The notes under the pieces: generated by a model
What the model was told of the DNA's origin: nothing
What the model saw: the letters and a program-made list of their open reading frames with translations, nothing else
Databases searched by the model: none
Assembly: GCA_030040055.1 (NCBI GenBank)
Contig: JASHUK010000083.1
Location: 1 to 5,057, forward strand
Source of the DNA: Nitrososphaerales archaeon
GTDB taxonomy: Archaea; Thermoproteota; Nitrososphaeria; Nitrososphaerales; Gagatemarchaeaceae
Length of the DNA stretch: 5,057 nt
Reading direction: 5' to 3'
Shown: piece after piece, positions 1-5,057 of the stretch
How positions within the stretch are numbered: position 1 is the first letter of the stretch
How the letters are laid out: the number at the start of each line of letters is the position of its first letter
Program-made: the position numbers and the translations under genes

Positions 1-803
1 GTCACGACGTGGCGAAGAGCGCCGGGAAGGTGAGGGACAGCATCGGGGTCGTTCCTCAGGAACTCACGGCGGACGACGAGCTGAGTGGCACGGAGAACAT
101 GCTGCTCATGGCAAGGCTGCACCACGTCAAGGGGGAGGAGGTCAGGTCGAGGACGGAGACTCTGATGTGTCTGGTGGACCTGCAGGACGCAGCCAAGAGG
201 AAGGTCAAGACGTACTCGGGGGGGATGCGGAGGAGGCTGCAGCTGGTCATGGGGCTCCTGCACGAGCCGAAGGTCCTGTTCCTCGACGAGCCGACCCTGG
301 GTCTGGACGTCCAGACCAGGACCAGGATGTGGGACTACATCAAGCAGCTCAACAAGGACAGGGGGCTGACGGTGTTCATGACGACGCACTATCTGGACGA
401 AGCAGACTCGCTTTGCGACAGGATCGCCATAATCGACCACGGCGCGATTAAGGTCTCGGGCTCGCCGGCCGAGCTGAAGGCGGCCCACGGCGGAGACGTC
501 GTGACCCTCCGGCTGTCCGACGACCGCGAGGACATGACAAGCTTCTTCTCCGGGATAGAGGGCGTGGCCAACGTGGCTCGGAGCGACGGAGTCTACAGGA
601 TCAAGCTCCCGAAGGCCGAGAGGGCCCTCCCCGCAATCGTCTCTGGGGTCGTTCAGAAACAGCTTGAGATTCAGGAGATATCCTTCTCGAAGCCGACGCT
701 GGACCAGGTCTTTCTGGACGTAGTAGGCAGATCGATGAGAGACGACGAGTCCACGGAAAGCGATTCCGCCTGGGACAACATCAGGATGGACAGGGCGAGA
801 TAG
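1..803 (+). CDS. ABC exporter ATP-binding protein, DrrA-like (5' end outside window)
   Basis: This is the nucleotide-binding subunit of an ABC-2 type exporter; it should hydrolyse ATP on the cytoplasmic face to drive the permease encoded next to it. The frame is open to the left edge (first whole codon at 3), so the true start and the Walker A loop are missing, probably some 65-75 residues. Counting from the GTG at 9, which is an internal valine rather than a start, one sees the Q-loop (VVPQ, Gln17), ABC signature YSGGM (69-73), Walker B VLFLDEP (89-95) with catalytic Glu94, D-loop GLD (98-100) and H-loop His127. Residues about 150-240 form the C-terminal domain usual in DrrA-type ATPases (DUF4162-like), closing with the typical PTLDQVFLDVVGR stretch. 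A charged, acidic tail of about 23 residues follows. The substrate cannot be read from sequence; family names refer to drug exporters but imply nothing specific here. Confidence 0.93.
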   Translation, partial: HDVAKSAGKVRDSIGVVPQELTADDELSGTENMLLMARLHHVKGEEVRSRTETLMCLVDLQDAAKRKVKTYSGGMRRRLQLVMGLLHEPKVLFLDEPTLGLDVQTRTRMWDYIKQLNKDRGLTVFMTTHYLDEADSLCDRIAIIDHGAIKVSGSPAELKAAHGGDVVTLRLSDDREDMTSFFSGIEGVANVARSDGVYRIKLPKAERALPAIVSGVVQKQLEIQEISFSKPTLDQVFLDVVGRSMRDDESTESDSAWDNIRMDRAR

Positions 804-805
804 GC

Positions 806-1630
806 ATGCTCGGCGAGACAGTCGCGCTGACCGTCAGGGCCCTGCGGAAGTGGATACGAAATCCCGCATCGGTCATGCCGGGGCTGTTCACCGCGATGTT
901 CTACCTTGCCCTGTTCGGGAACTCGTTCAACCCGGAAAACCTCATCCCCTCGGGAGCGGGAGGCTCGGTCCTGCAGACCGCCTTCGGCGGCGCTCCCACG
1001 TACATCACTTACCTGACGTCCGGGGTGATCTGCATCATCCTCGTGTTCAACATGGCGTTCGGGGGGATCGACCTAGTGCTCGACAGGCAGCTGGGATACC
1101 TGAACTCCCTCCTGACCGCGCCCGTCCCGCGGGCAGCAATCTACCTTTCCGGGGTCATACAGAACCTCGTGAAGGTCCTTATCCTGGCGGTGCTCACGTT
1201 CGTGGTCGCGCTCCTGCTCCCTGACGGCCTCCGCCTCCCTGGCTCATTCGGCGCGGTGGACTTCGCAGGGGTCTTCGCGGCGTTCATACTGCTCGGGCTG
1301 GGGCTTTCGTTCGTCTTCACGGCTCTCGCCCTGACAGTGAGAAGCATCGACTCGCTCGTGGCGATTGTCAACTTCCTCACCCTGCCGATAATGTTCATGA
1401 GCAACGCCTTCTTCCCGCCTTCTTCCTTCCCCTCCTGGCTGATGTCGATAGCGAACGTGAACCCGGTCACGAAGGCCAACGAGGCGGCGCGCCTGCTCAT
1501 AGTGAACGGCACCCTGACGTCCAGCCAACTCGGGACCTACGGGTGGGACATGGCATACCTGGCCGTGTTCGGGGCCCTCCTCGGAGCACTGGGTTATCTG
1601 GCCGCGAAGCACGCGCTCCGGCCCGAGTAA
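806..1630 (+). CDS. ABC-2 type exporter permease, DrrB-like
   Basis: This is the 274-residue membrane subunit that pairs with the ATPase ending two bases upstream. The ATG at 806 follows the TAG at 801-803, so the two are surely co-transcribed and probably translationally coupled; no convincing Shine-Dalgarno is visible. About six hydrophobic spans can be drawn: roughly residues 24-40, 66-90, 113-138, 150-176, 182-203 and 247-266. The N-terminal RNP-x(4)-PGLF segment, the cytoplasmic loop DRQLGYLNSLLTAPVPR (93-109) and the LPIMFMSNAFFPPSSFPSWL stretch (193-212) followed by NPVTKANEAAR (219-229) are the landmarks of the DrrB / ABC2_membrane family. The length is normal for the family (about 250-290) and the gene appears intact. 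Known relatives export drugs, lipids or polysaccharide precursors; the substrate here is unknown. Confidence 0.92.
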   Translation: MLGETVALTVRALRKWIRNPASVMPGLFTAMFYLALFGNSFNPENLIPSGAGGSVLQTAFGGAPTYITYLTSGVICIILVFNMAFGGIDLVLDRQLGYLNSLLTAPVPRAAIYLSGVIQNLVKVLILAVLTFVVALLLPDGLRLPGSFGAVDFAGVFAAFILLGLGLSFVFTALALTVRSIDSLVAIVNFLTLPIMFMSNAFFPPSSFPSWLMSIANVNPVTKANEAARLLIVNGTLTSSQLGTYGWDMAYLAVFGALLGALGYLAAKHALRPE

Positions 1631-1646
1631 GCCGCCCTCCGCTCAG

Positions 1647-1657
1647 GAAGATTAATC
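1647..1657 (+). promoter_or_regulatory. TATA-like box for the PPOX-family gene
   Basis: The only AT-rich patch in the 50-base gap between the permease stop (1630) and the ATG at 1681 is GAAGATTAATC, centred near 1653. It lies about 27-28 bases before the ATG, the usual distance from an archaeal TATA box to the transcription start, so the mRNA would be leaderless or nearly so. The purine-rich AGGAAG just upstream could serve as a BRE. No Shine-Dalgarno is seen in front of the ATG, which agrees. The match to a TATA consensus is only moderate. Confidence 0.45.
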
Positions 1658-1680
1658 AGGGGACACCCGGTCAGCCAACC

Positions 1681-2064
1681 ATGGTACAGCTCACCGAGAA
1701 GGCGAGGAGCCTGATCGACGGGAAGAACTTCGCCGGTGTGGCCACGATAATGCCCAACGGCTCTCCCCAGGTGGCTACGGTGTGGATCGAAAGGGAAGGG
1801 GATGTCATCCTGCTGAACGCAACAGAGAGCAGGCAGCGGACGAGAAACCTCAGGCGCGACCCGAGGATAGCGCTGACCGTCTACGACCAGGCCAACCCCT
1901 ACTCCAGCGTGATGATACGAGGGAAGGTCATAGAGATAACCCGGAAGGGTGCGGAAGACCACATCGACAAGCTCTCGATGAAATACCACGGCAGGTTGTA
2001 CAACTACCACAAGCCCGACGACCCTAGGGTGATCATCAAGGTCGTGCCGGAACACGTGACCTGA
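1681..2064 (+). CDS. PPOX-class (pyridoxamine 5'-phosphate oxidase-like) probable F420-dependent oxidoreductase
   Basis: A 127-residue cytosolic protein of the split beta-barrel flavin/deazaflavin-binding superfamily. The N-terminal FAGVATIMPNGSPQVATVWIE (17-37), the central LLNATESRQRTRNLRRDPRIAL (44-65) and VMIRGKVIEI (77-86) are the characteristic strand and phosphate-binding segments of the small Rv1155-like group. The C-terminal HIDKLSMKYHGR and DDPRVIIKVVPE segments are also typical, so the protein is full length (family about 125-150). Members bind F420, FMN or haem and often act as F420H2-dependent reductases; F420 is plausible in an archaeon but the cofactor is inferred, not seen. 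The ATG at 1681 is chosen because homology starts there and a TATA-like box sits 27-28 bases upstream; the frame is open further upstream but that part lies in the permease gene and resembles nothing. Its substrate and any link to the exporters beside it are unknown. Confidence 0.88.
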   Translation: MVQLTEKARSLIDGKNFAGVATIMPNGSPQVATVWIEREGDVILLNATESRQRTRNLRRDPRIALTVYDQANPYSSVMIRGKVIEITRKGAEDHIDKLSMKYHGRLYNYHKPDDPRVIIKVVPEHVT

Positions 2065-2100
2065 CGCCCGTCCCATAGCCACCGCGGAAGGTCAGGTTAT
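2056..2100. repeat. Inverted repeat over the convergent stop codons
   Basis: The arms ACCTGAC (2059-2065) and GTCAGGT (2091-2097) are perfectly complementary. In + strand RNA the stem extends to ten pairs (2056-2065 with 2091-2100) using two G-U wobbles, around a 25-base loop. It contains the stop codons of both converging genes, since each ends in ACC TGA C. No T-tract follows on either strand, so it is not a classical terminator. It may be chance, arising from two similar gene ends. Confidence 0.4.
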
Positions 2101-2937
2101 CCGCTTTGCGACGTCGGCCCTGATGAAGTACGCCACGGCGATTGCGATGGCGCTTATCGAGTACGCGGCTATCAGCACCGCGGAGAACGGCGCGGACGTC
2201 TCCACCGCGCCGATGCCTCCCAGCCTGAACAGCGTCCGAACCGTGTCAGGAAGGGATGGCTCAGCGAGCAGGAGCGGGAGCGAGTCGACCGGGGAGGTCG
2301 GTAGGTAGAGGCTGGCCAACCTGAAGGTCTCCTGCCCGGTCAGGCTGTAGATGACTGAGAGGTAGATCCCCACGATCTGGCTGGTGAAGAAGACGGCGGA
2401 CGACAGTATGTATGAGAGGGAGGACCGCCTGACCAGCTCCCCCACCATGAAGGAGACCGAATAGAAGACCAGACTGCAGAAAGCCTGGACGACCAGCACG
2501 AGAGGGAGGATGCCGAGCCCGCCCTGGGGGCCGAACACGTAGGTCGCAGACGACACGCTGAGGACAGCATTGAGCAGTATCACGAGGACCATCAGGAGGT
2601 ATCCGCCGAGGAACTTCCCGAAGAAGTACTCGTCCCTTCCCACGGGCTTCGAGAGCAGCATCTCCGCTGTCCCCTGCTCGTACTCCTCCGACATGGACCC
2701 AGCCGCTATCAGGAGGGCGATGAACTGGAGGAAGAACGCCTGAGGGACGAAGACCCCGACGACCCAGAGGTACGGGTGGTACGACGCGGGGACGAGCGAA
2801 AGCCCTGCCCCCGCCAGGGCGTAGTACGGGACCGTGTCGATGAGTATGGTCAGGCCGACGACGGCGAGGACCTTCTTCCTCGCTACGGCCCTCCTCATCT
2901 CGTACCGGGCGAAAGTGAGGATACGGCCCGGCCTCAC
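2092..2937 (-). CDS. ABC-2 family transporter permease (NosY-like)
   Basis: A 281-residue polytopic membrane protein forming the transmembrane half of the ABC system whose ATPase is encoded just upstream. About six hydrophobic spans are visible: roughly residues 23-47, 57-80, 111-133, 143-167, 173-199 and 251-273. Between spans two and three is the cytoplasmic segment EEYEQGTAEMLLSKPVGRDEYFFGKFLGG (84-112), the hallmark of this permease group (E-x-GT-x(3)-LLSKPVGR). The GTG at 2937 is preferred: it overlaps the TGA of the ATPase gene in a 4-base GTGA junction, indicating translational coupling, and a G-run at 2945-2950 lies seven bases upstream as a weak ribosome-binding site. The next in-frame ATG (codon 14) would cut into the N-terminal amphipathic stretch. 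NosY-type permeases work in copper/nitrous oxide reductase assembly, but the same fold serves many exporters, so no substrate is assigned. Confidence 0.88.
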   Translation of the reverse strand: MRPGRILTFARYEMRRAVARKKVLAVVGLTILIDTVPYYALAGAGLSLVPASYHPYLWVVGVFVPQAFFLQFIALLIAAGSMSEEYEQGTAEMLLSKPVGRDEYFFGKFLGGYLLMVLVILLNAVLSVSSATYVFGPQGGLGILPLVLVVQAFCSLVFYSVSFMVGELVRRSSLSYILSSAVFFTSQIVGIYLSVIYSLTGQETFRLASLYLPTSPVDSLPLLLAEPSLPDTVRTLFRLGGIGAVETSAPFSAVLIAAYSISAIAIAVAYFIRADVAKRIT

Positions 2938-3866
2938 TCCGCGTCCCCCCTGATCGACCTGACGTAGGCGTCGTCAAGCTCGCTCCGGGAGTACCCAATC
3001 GCCAGGAGCTTCGCCCCCGACCCGACTATTGCTTTCGAGATCTCGGCCCTCGGGTCGGAGTCCTTCGAGACCTCCACGAGCAGCCCCGAAGGGGTCGCCG
3101 TCACCTGCATCACCCCCTGCACGGCTCTGACGACTCCCACCAGCGCTTCGTCGACCTTCTCCACCTCCACGGAGACAGACCTGGACCCGAGGCCCTTGAC
3201 GATGAACTCCTGGATCCCTCCCCTGAAGACCAGCCTCCCGGAGTGGATGACCGCGAGGCTCGTGCAGAGCTGCTCCACCTCGGAAAGGATGTGCGACGAC
3301 ATCACTATCGTCCCGCCGCTCTTCACGAAGTCTCTGAACACCGACCTGAAGTGCACCACCCCAGCCGGGTCGATGCCTATGGTCGGCTCGTCGAGGATGA
3401 GCAGCCTCGGGGAGGCGACCATCGCCTGCGCTATGCCCAGCCTCTGGATCATCCCCTTGCTCAGCTTCGCGATCCGGTAGTCGCCGTACTCTGCCAGGCC
3501 GACCCTCTCAAGCAGCATCGGTACCTCGCTCTTGATGGCCTCACTGCCCAGTCCGTGCAGCCTCGCCGCGAGGCGCAACAGCTCGCGGGGGGTGAGGAAC
3601 GACTGCAGGTTGGGGAGCTCGGGGGAATAGCCGACCCCCTCGAGCGCCTTCGCGTGCCTCCGGAGAGGGTCGAGGCCGTTCAGCCTGACCGTCCCAGCGG
3701 TAGGTCTGATCAGGCCGAGGAGCATCCTAATCGTCGTCGACTTGCCAGCCCCGTTCGGGCCGAGATAGCCCACTATCTCTCCCCCGCCGACTGTGAAGGT
3801 TATCGGGCCGATCTTCTTCGGTCCGTAGTCCTTGACCGCCTCTTCGATGCGAGCGATCTCTGCCAC
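2934..3866 (-). CDS. ABC transporter ATP-binding protein (NosF/CcmA-like)
   Basis: A complete 310-residue ATPase subunit. Residues 1-220 are the nucleotide-binding domain: Walker A GPNGAGKST (36-44), signature LSKGM (135-139), Walker B LLILDEP (155-161) with catalytic Glu160, D-loop GID (164-166) and H-loop SSH with His192. The Q-loop position carries Glu83 (GYSPE) instead of Gln, and the signature has Lys in place of the first Gly; both variants are familiar in ABC-2 partner ATPases and do not suggest an inactive protein. Residues about 228-305 make a separate C-terminal domain ending in the common SELDDAYVRSI type of tail. The start is a GTG at 3866, with GAGGGG at 3876-3881 as a plausible ribosome-binding site nine bases away; no alternative start lies between it and the upstream gene. 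It overlaps its permease gene by four bases and follows the anchored protein gene after 33 bases. Confidence 0.93.
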   Translation of the reverse strand: MAEIARIEEAVKDYGPKKIGPITFTVGGGEIVGYLGPNGAGKSTTIRMLLGLIRPTAGTVRLNGLDPLRRHAKALEGVGYSPELPNLQSFLTPRELLRLAARLHGLGSEAIKSEVPMLLERVGLAEYGDYRIAKLSKGMIQRLGIAQAMVASPRLLILDEPTIGIDPAGVVHFRSVFRDFVKSGGTIVMSSHILSEVEQLCTSLAVIHSGRLVFRGGIQEFIVKGLGSRSVSVEVEKVDEALVGVVRAVQGVMQVTATPSGLLVEVSKDSDPRAEISKAIVGSGAKLLAIGYSRSELDDAYVRSIRGDAE

Positions 3867-3875
3867 GCTTGCGGT

Positions 3876-3881
3876 CCCCTC
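3876..3881 (-). promoter_or_regulatory. Shine-Dalgarno-like site for the ABC ATPase gene
   Basis: On the minus strand GAGGGG is followed by nine bases and then the GTG at 3866. It supports that non-ATG start. No AT-rich TATA-like element occurs near 3893, where a leaderless promoter would place one, so this gene is more likely translated from the mRNA of the gene upstream. Confidence 0.45.
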
Positions 3882-3899
3882 AAAAGCCGTCGGGCGTGG

Positions 3900-4598
3900 C
3901 TAGTCCACCCAATGGTCGGGCTTGTCAGGCGTCCCGGGCTTCCCCTTGCGCCTGGCCCTGACCCCGAGCGAGAGCGCGACAGCCGCAGCTGCAGCAGACG
4001 CGCCGGCACCGACAGAAGCGGCCTGGTCCGCAGCGGTCGTGGTCCCCGCCTGGAGAGGGAGGGACGTGGACAGGAGCGTCGCCGTCGCGAACCCCGCCCC
4101 TGAGGAGACCTCAACAGAGTAGACGAGCCCGGACGGAAGGACGGTGACATTGCCTGCAAGGCTTCCCGAACGGTTGCCGTCGGAGTAAACGACGGAGAAG
4201 GAGTAGTCGGTGAGGGTGTACTTCGTGCCGTTGAACGTGGCTTCCGAAGTCCCGCTCTTCATGACAGAGGCGGTGACGCTCTGCGAGTCGTTGTGAGAGG
4301 AATAGGTCTCGTTGGCTACCGAGGGAAGGTAGGGAAAGACCGCCAGCGACGAGTTGACCAGGCGGGAGTACGTGAAGTTAGTCTCCGCAGAGGTCGCGGC
4401 CAGCGAGACGACGGACTCCCCTTGCTTGGAGCCCGAGGTTATCCTCTCGGTGACGACGGAGGTCTTCGGAACTCCGCCGGGGGTAGAGGACTGGACGGTG
4501 TAGGAGACGAAGCCGGTGGAGGCTCCGGCGGCCTGGACGAGAGGCACCGCCCCGAGAAGGAGGGCTACTCCGAGCAATGTAAGAGCGACACGGGACAT
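3900..4598 (-). CDS. Secreted, C-terminally membrane-anchored protein of unknown function, rich in N-glycosylation sequons
   Basis: No family was recognised for this 232-residue protein. Residues 1-24 form a good Sec signal peptide: Arg3, then a hydrophobic LTLLGVALLLGAVPLV core and a small-residue VQAAGA region, with cleavage likely near 24-27. The extracellular part (about 25-190) is Ser/Thr/Val-rich with alternating patterns suggesting beta strands, and has seven N-x-S/T sequons at Asn74, 82, 96, 103, 123, 142 and 150. It has no cysteine and no recognisable catalytic motif. Residues about 194-214 are an Ala-rich hydrophobic segment followed by RARRKGK and a short tail ending HWVD, consistent with one C-terminal anchor and a cytoplasmic tail of about 19 residues. 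No PGF-CTERM-like sorting motif was seen. It starts at the ATG at 4598, 27-28 bases after a TATA-like box, and is followed after 33 bases by the ABC ATPase gene. It may be an extracellular partner or substrate-handling subunit of that ABC system, or simply a co-transcribed surface protein. Confidence 0.75.
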   Translation of the reverse strand: MSRVALTLLGVALLLGAVPLVQAAGASTGFVSYTVQSSTPGGVPKTSVVTERITSGSKQGESVVSLAATSAETNFTYSRLVNSSLAVFPYLPSVANETYSSHNDSQSVTASVMKSGTSEATFNGTKYTLTDYSFSVVYSDGNRSGSLAGNVTVLPSGLVYSVEVSSGAGFATATLLSTSLPLQAGTTTAADQAASVGAGASAAAAAVALSLGVRARRKGKPGTPDKPDHWVD

Positions 4599-4620
4599 CT
4601 AGCCCGACTTGGCTGCCTCC

Positions 4621-4630
4621 CTCATAAGAG
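4621..4630 (-). promoter_or_regulatory. TATA-like box for the anchored protein / ABC operon
   Basis: Within the 70-base gap after the dehydrogenase gene, the minus strand reads CTCTTATGAG, centred about 27 bases before the ATG at 4598. That spacing suits a leaderless archaeal transcript. A GAGGGAGG motif at 4616-4623 is 17 bases from the ATG, too far for a normal Shine-Dalgarno. A second short AT-rich element (CTTTAGG, around 4644-4650) could be an alternative box giving a short leader. If real, this promoter would drive the anchored protein, ATPase and permease together. Confidence 0.42.
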
Positions 4631-4668
4631 TGTCGCGCCTGAGCCTAAAGCCAGGGGCCCACCGCGAG

Positions 4669-5057
4669 CTAGAGTCCGACGAGCGGGGACGTGGCGCTCC
4701 ACAGCTTCGCCGCTAGCGCCTCGTCGTAAGACGCCTCCGCAGATCTCGTCTCCTTCATCTGGTCGTAGTACTTCCCCGTAGCCCCTTCGAGCGCGGGTGA
4801 CGAGGCCAGGTAGACGGATGTCTCCGCCCCCTCGTCCGCGCTGATCATGAACAACCTCGTCACTTTGGTCAGGAAGGACAAAGGTCCCAGCGGCTTGCCC
4901 CATATGTTGGTCGACACTGACCCGGGGTGAAGGCAGTTCGCGGTGACCCCAGTCCCTTGGAGGCGCCTGGCTAGCTCGTAGGTGAACAGGACCATCGCGA
5001 GCTTCGACTGCGAATACGCCTTCATCACCCCGTAGTTCCTCTCCGTCTGCAAGTCGC
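4669..5057 (-). CDS. Short-chain dehydrogenase/reductase, retinol dehydrogenase-like (N-terminal half outside window)
   Basis: This is the C-terminal half of a classical SDR oxidoreductase, which would use NAD(H) or NADP(H) to interconvert an alcohol and a carbonyl. The frame is open to the right edge, so the start and the Rossmann TGxxxGIG motif are not in view. Counting from the in-frame TTG at 5052 (an internal leucine), the catalytic pair is Tyr13 and Lys17 in AYSQSK, followed by the conserved ELARRL helix, GTGVTANCLHPGSVSTN (33-49) with the Pro-Gly after the sixth strand, and a GAETSVYLASSP helix. The end, GKYY ... AKLWSATSPLVGL, matches the usual C-terminus of the RDH11-14 / WWOX-like SDR group, so the 3' end is intact. 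Members of this group in microbes have varied or unknown substrates. It ends 70 bases before the anchored protein gene, which has its own TATA-like box, so it may be a separate unit. Confidence 0.9.
   Translation of the reverse strand, partial: DLQTERNYGVMKAYSQSKLAMVLFTYELARRLQGTGVTANCLHPGSVSTNIWGKPLGPLSFLTKVTRLFMISADEGAETSVYLASSPALEGATGKYYDQMKETRSAEASYDEALAAKLWSATSPLVGL

Noticed and set aside
1141..1612. Two - strand open frames of about 122 codons opposite the DrrB-like permease
   Set aside because: They are antisense shadows of an intact permease gene and show no motifs or plausible start signals.
1..1630. Naming the first exporter a drug or antibiotic resistance transporter
   Set aside because: The resemblance to DrrA/DrrB is at family level only. 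Nothing in the sequence indicates the substrate, and no biosynthetic cluster is visible.
1543..1680. In-frame upstream extension of the PPOX-family gene by 46 codons
   Set aside because: The extension overlaps the permease gene, is Arg/Pro/Gly-rich and unlike the family, and would place the TATA-like box inside the coding region.
1594..2082. 162-codon - strand frame opposite the PPOX-family gene
   Set aside because: The + strand frame carries the family motifs and a promoter-like element; the antisense product shows no recognisable features.
2261..2998. 245-codon - strand frame overlapping the permease and the end of the ATPase in another frame
   Set aside because: The translation is dominated by Arg, Pro and Gly, and the competing frame encodes a clear six-span permease with the LLSKPVGR motif.
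3243..4103. Long + strand open frame (286 codons) opposite the ABC ATPase and the anchored protein gene
   Set aside because: It spans the 33-base gap and two genes with strong protein signatures on the other strand. Its translation is Arg/Pro/Asp/Glu-rich, low in hydrophobic order and has no recognisable motif, as expected for antisense frames in GC-rich DNA.
4293..4781. + strand 162-codon frame across the anchored protein start, the intergenic gap and the dehydrogenase end
   Set aside because: It crosses two real genes on the opposite strand and its product is Gly/Arg/Pro-rich without any family resemblance.
1..5057. CRISPR arrays, tRNA genes, insertion sequences, attachment sites or a defence system
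   Set aside because: I saw no regularly spaced direct repeats, no tRNA-like sequence, no transposase or recombinase frame, and no nuclease or known defence domain; all gaps between genes are 70 bases or shorter.

Overview
The window looks archaeal. It is GC-rich (two hand-counted 60-base lines, 241-300 and 2101-2160, hold 40 and 37 G+C). AGG is a very common arginine codon and ATA is used for isoleucine. Two start codons (1681 on + and 4598 on -) have an AT-rich TATA-like element about 27-28 bases upstream, the spacing expected for leaderless archaeal transcripts. One predicted surface protein is dense in N-x-S/T sequons. A GC-rich member of the Thermoproteota (Nitrososphaeria or a neighbouring group) or of the Thermoplasmatota would fit, but the window alone cannot fix the lineage.

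Left part, + strand (1-2064): the 3' portion of a DrrA-type ABC exporter ATPase is followed two bases later by its DrrB-like ABC-2 permease. After a 50-base gap with its own TATA-like box comes a 127-residue protein of the split-barrel PPOX / F420-dependent oxidoreductase superfamily. The first two genes clearly form one exporter. The third is probably transcribed separately.

Right part, - strand (5057-2092, read right to left): the C-terminal half of a short-chain dehydrogenase of the retinol-dehydrogenase-like type, a 70-base gap with a TATA-like box, a secreted and membrane-anchored protein of unknown function, a second complete ABC ATPase of the NosF/CcmA-like type, and its six-span permease. 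The ATPase and permease overlap by four bases. The anchored protein, ATPase and permease are closely spaced and probably form one operon: a second exporter or membrane-remodelling ABC system with a putative extracellular partner.

The two gene sets converge at 2064/2092 with only 27 bases between stop codons. An imperfect inverted repeat covers both stops. No RNA genes, CRISPR arrays, insertion sequences or gene-free stretches over 300 bases were seen. Most of the window is ordinary transport and redox content. The most unusual item is the sequon-rich anchored protein (3900-4598) and its link to the adjacent ABC genes.
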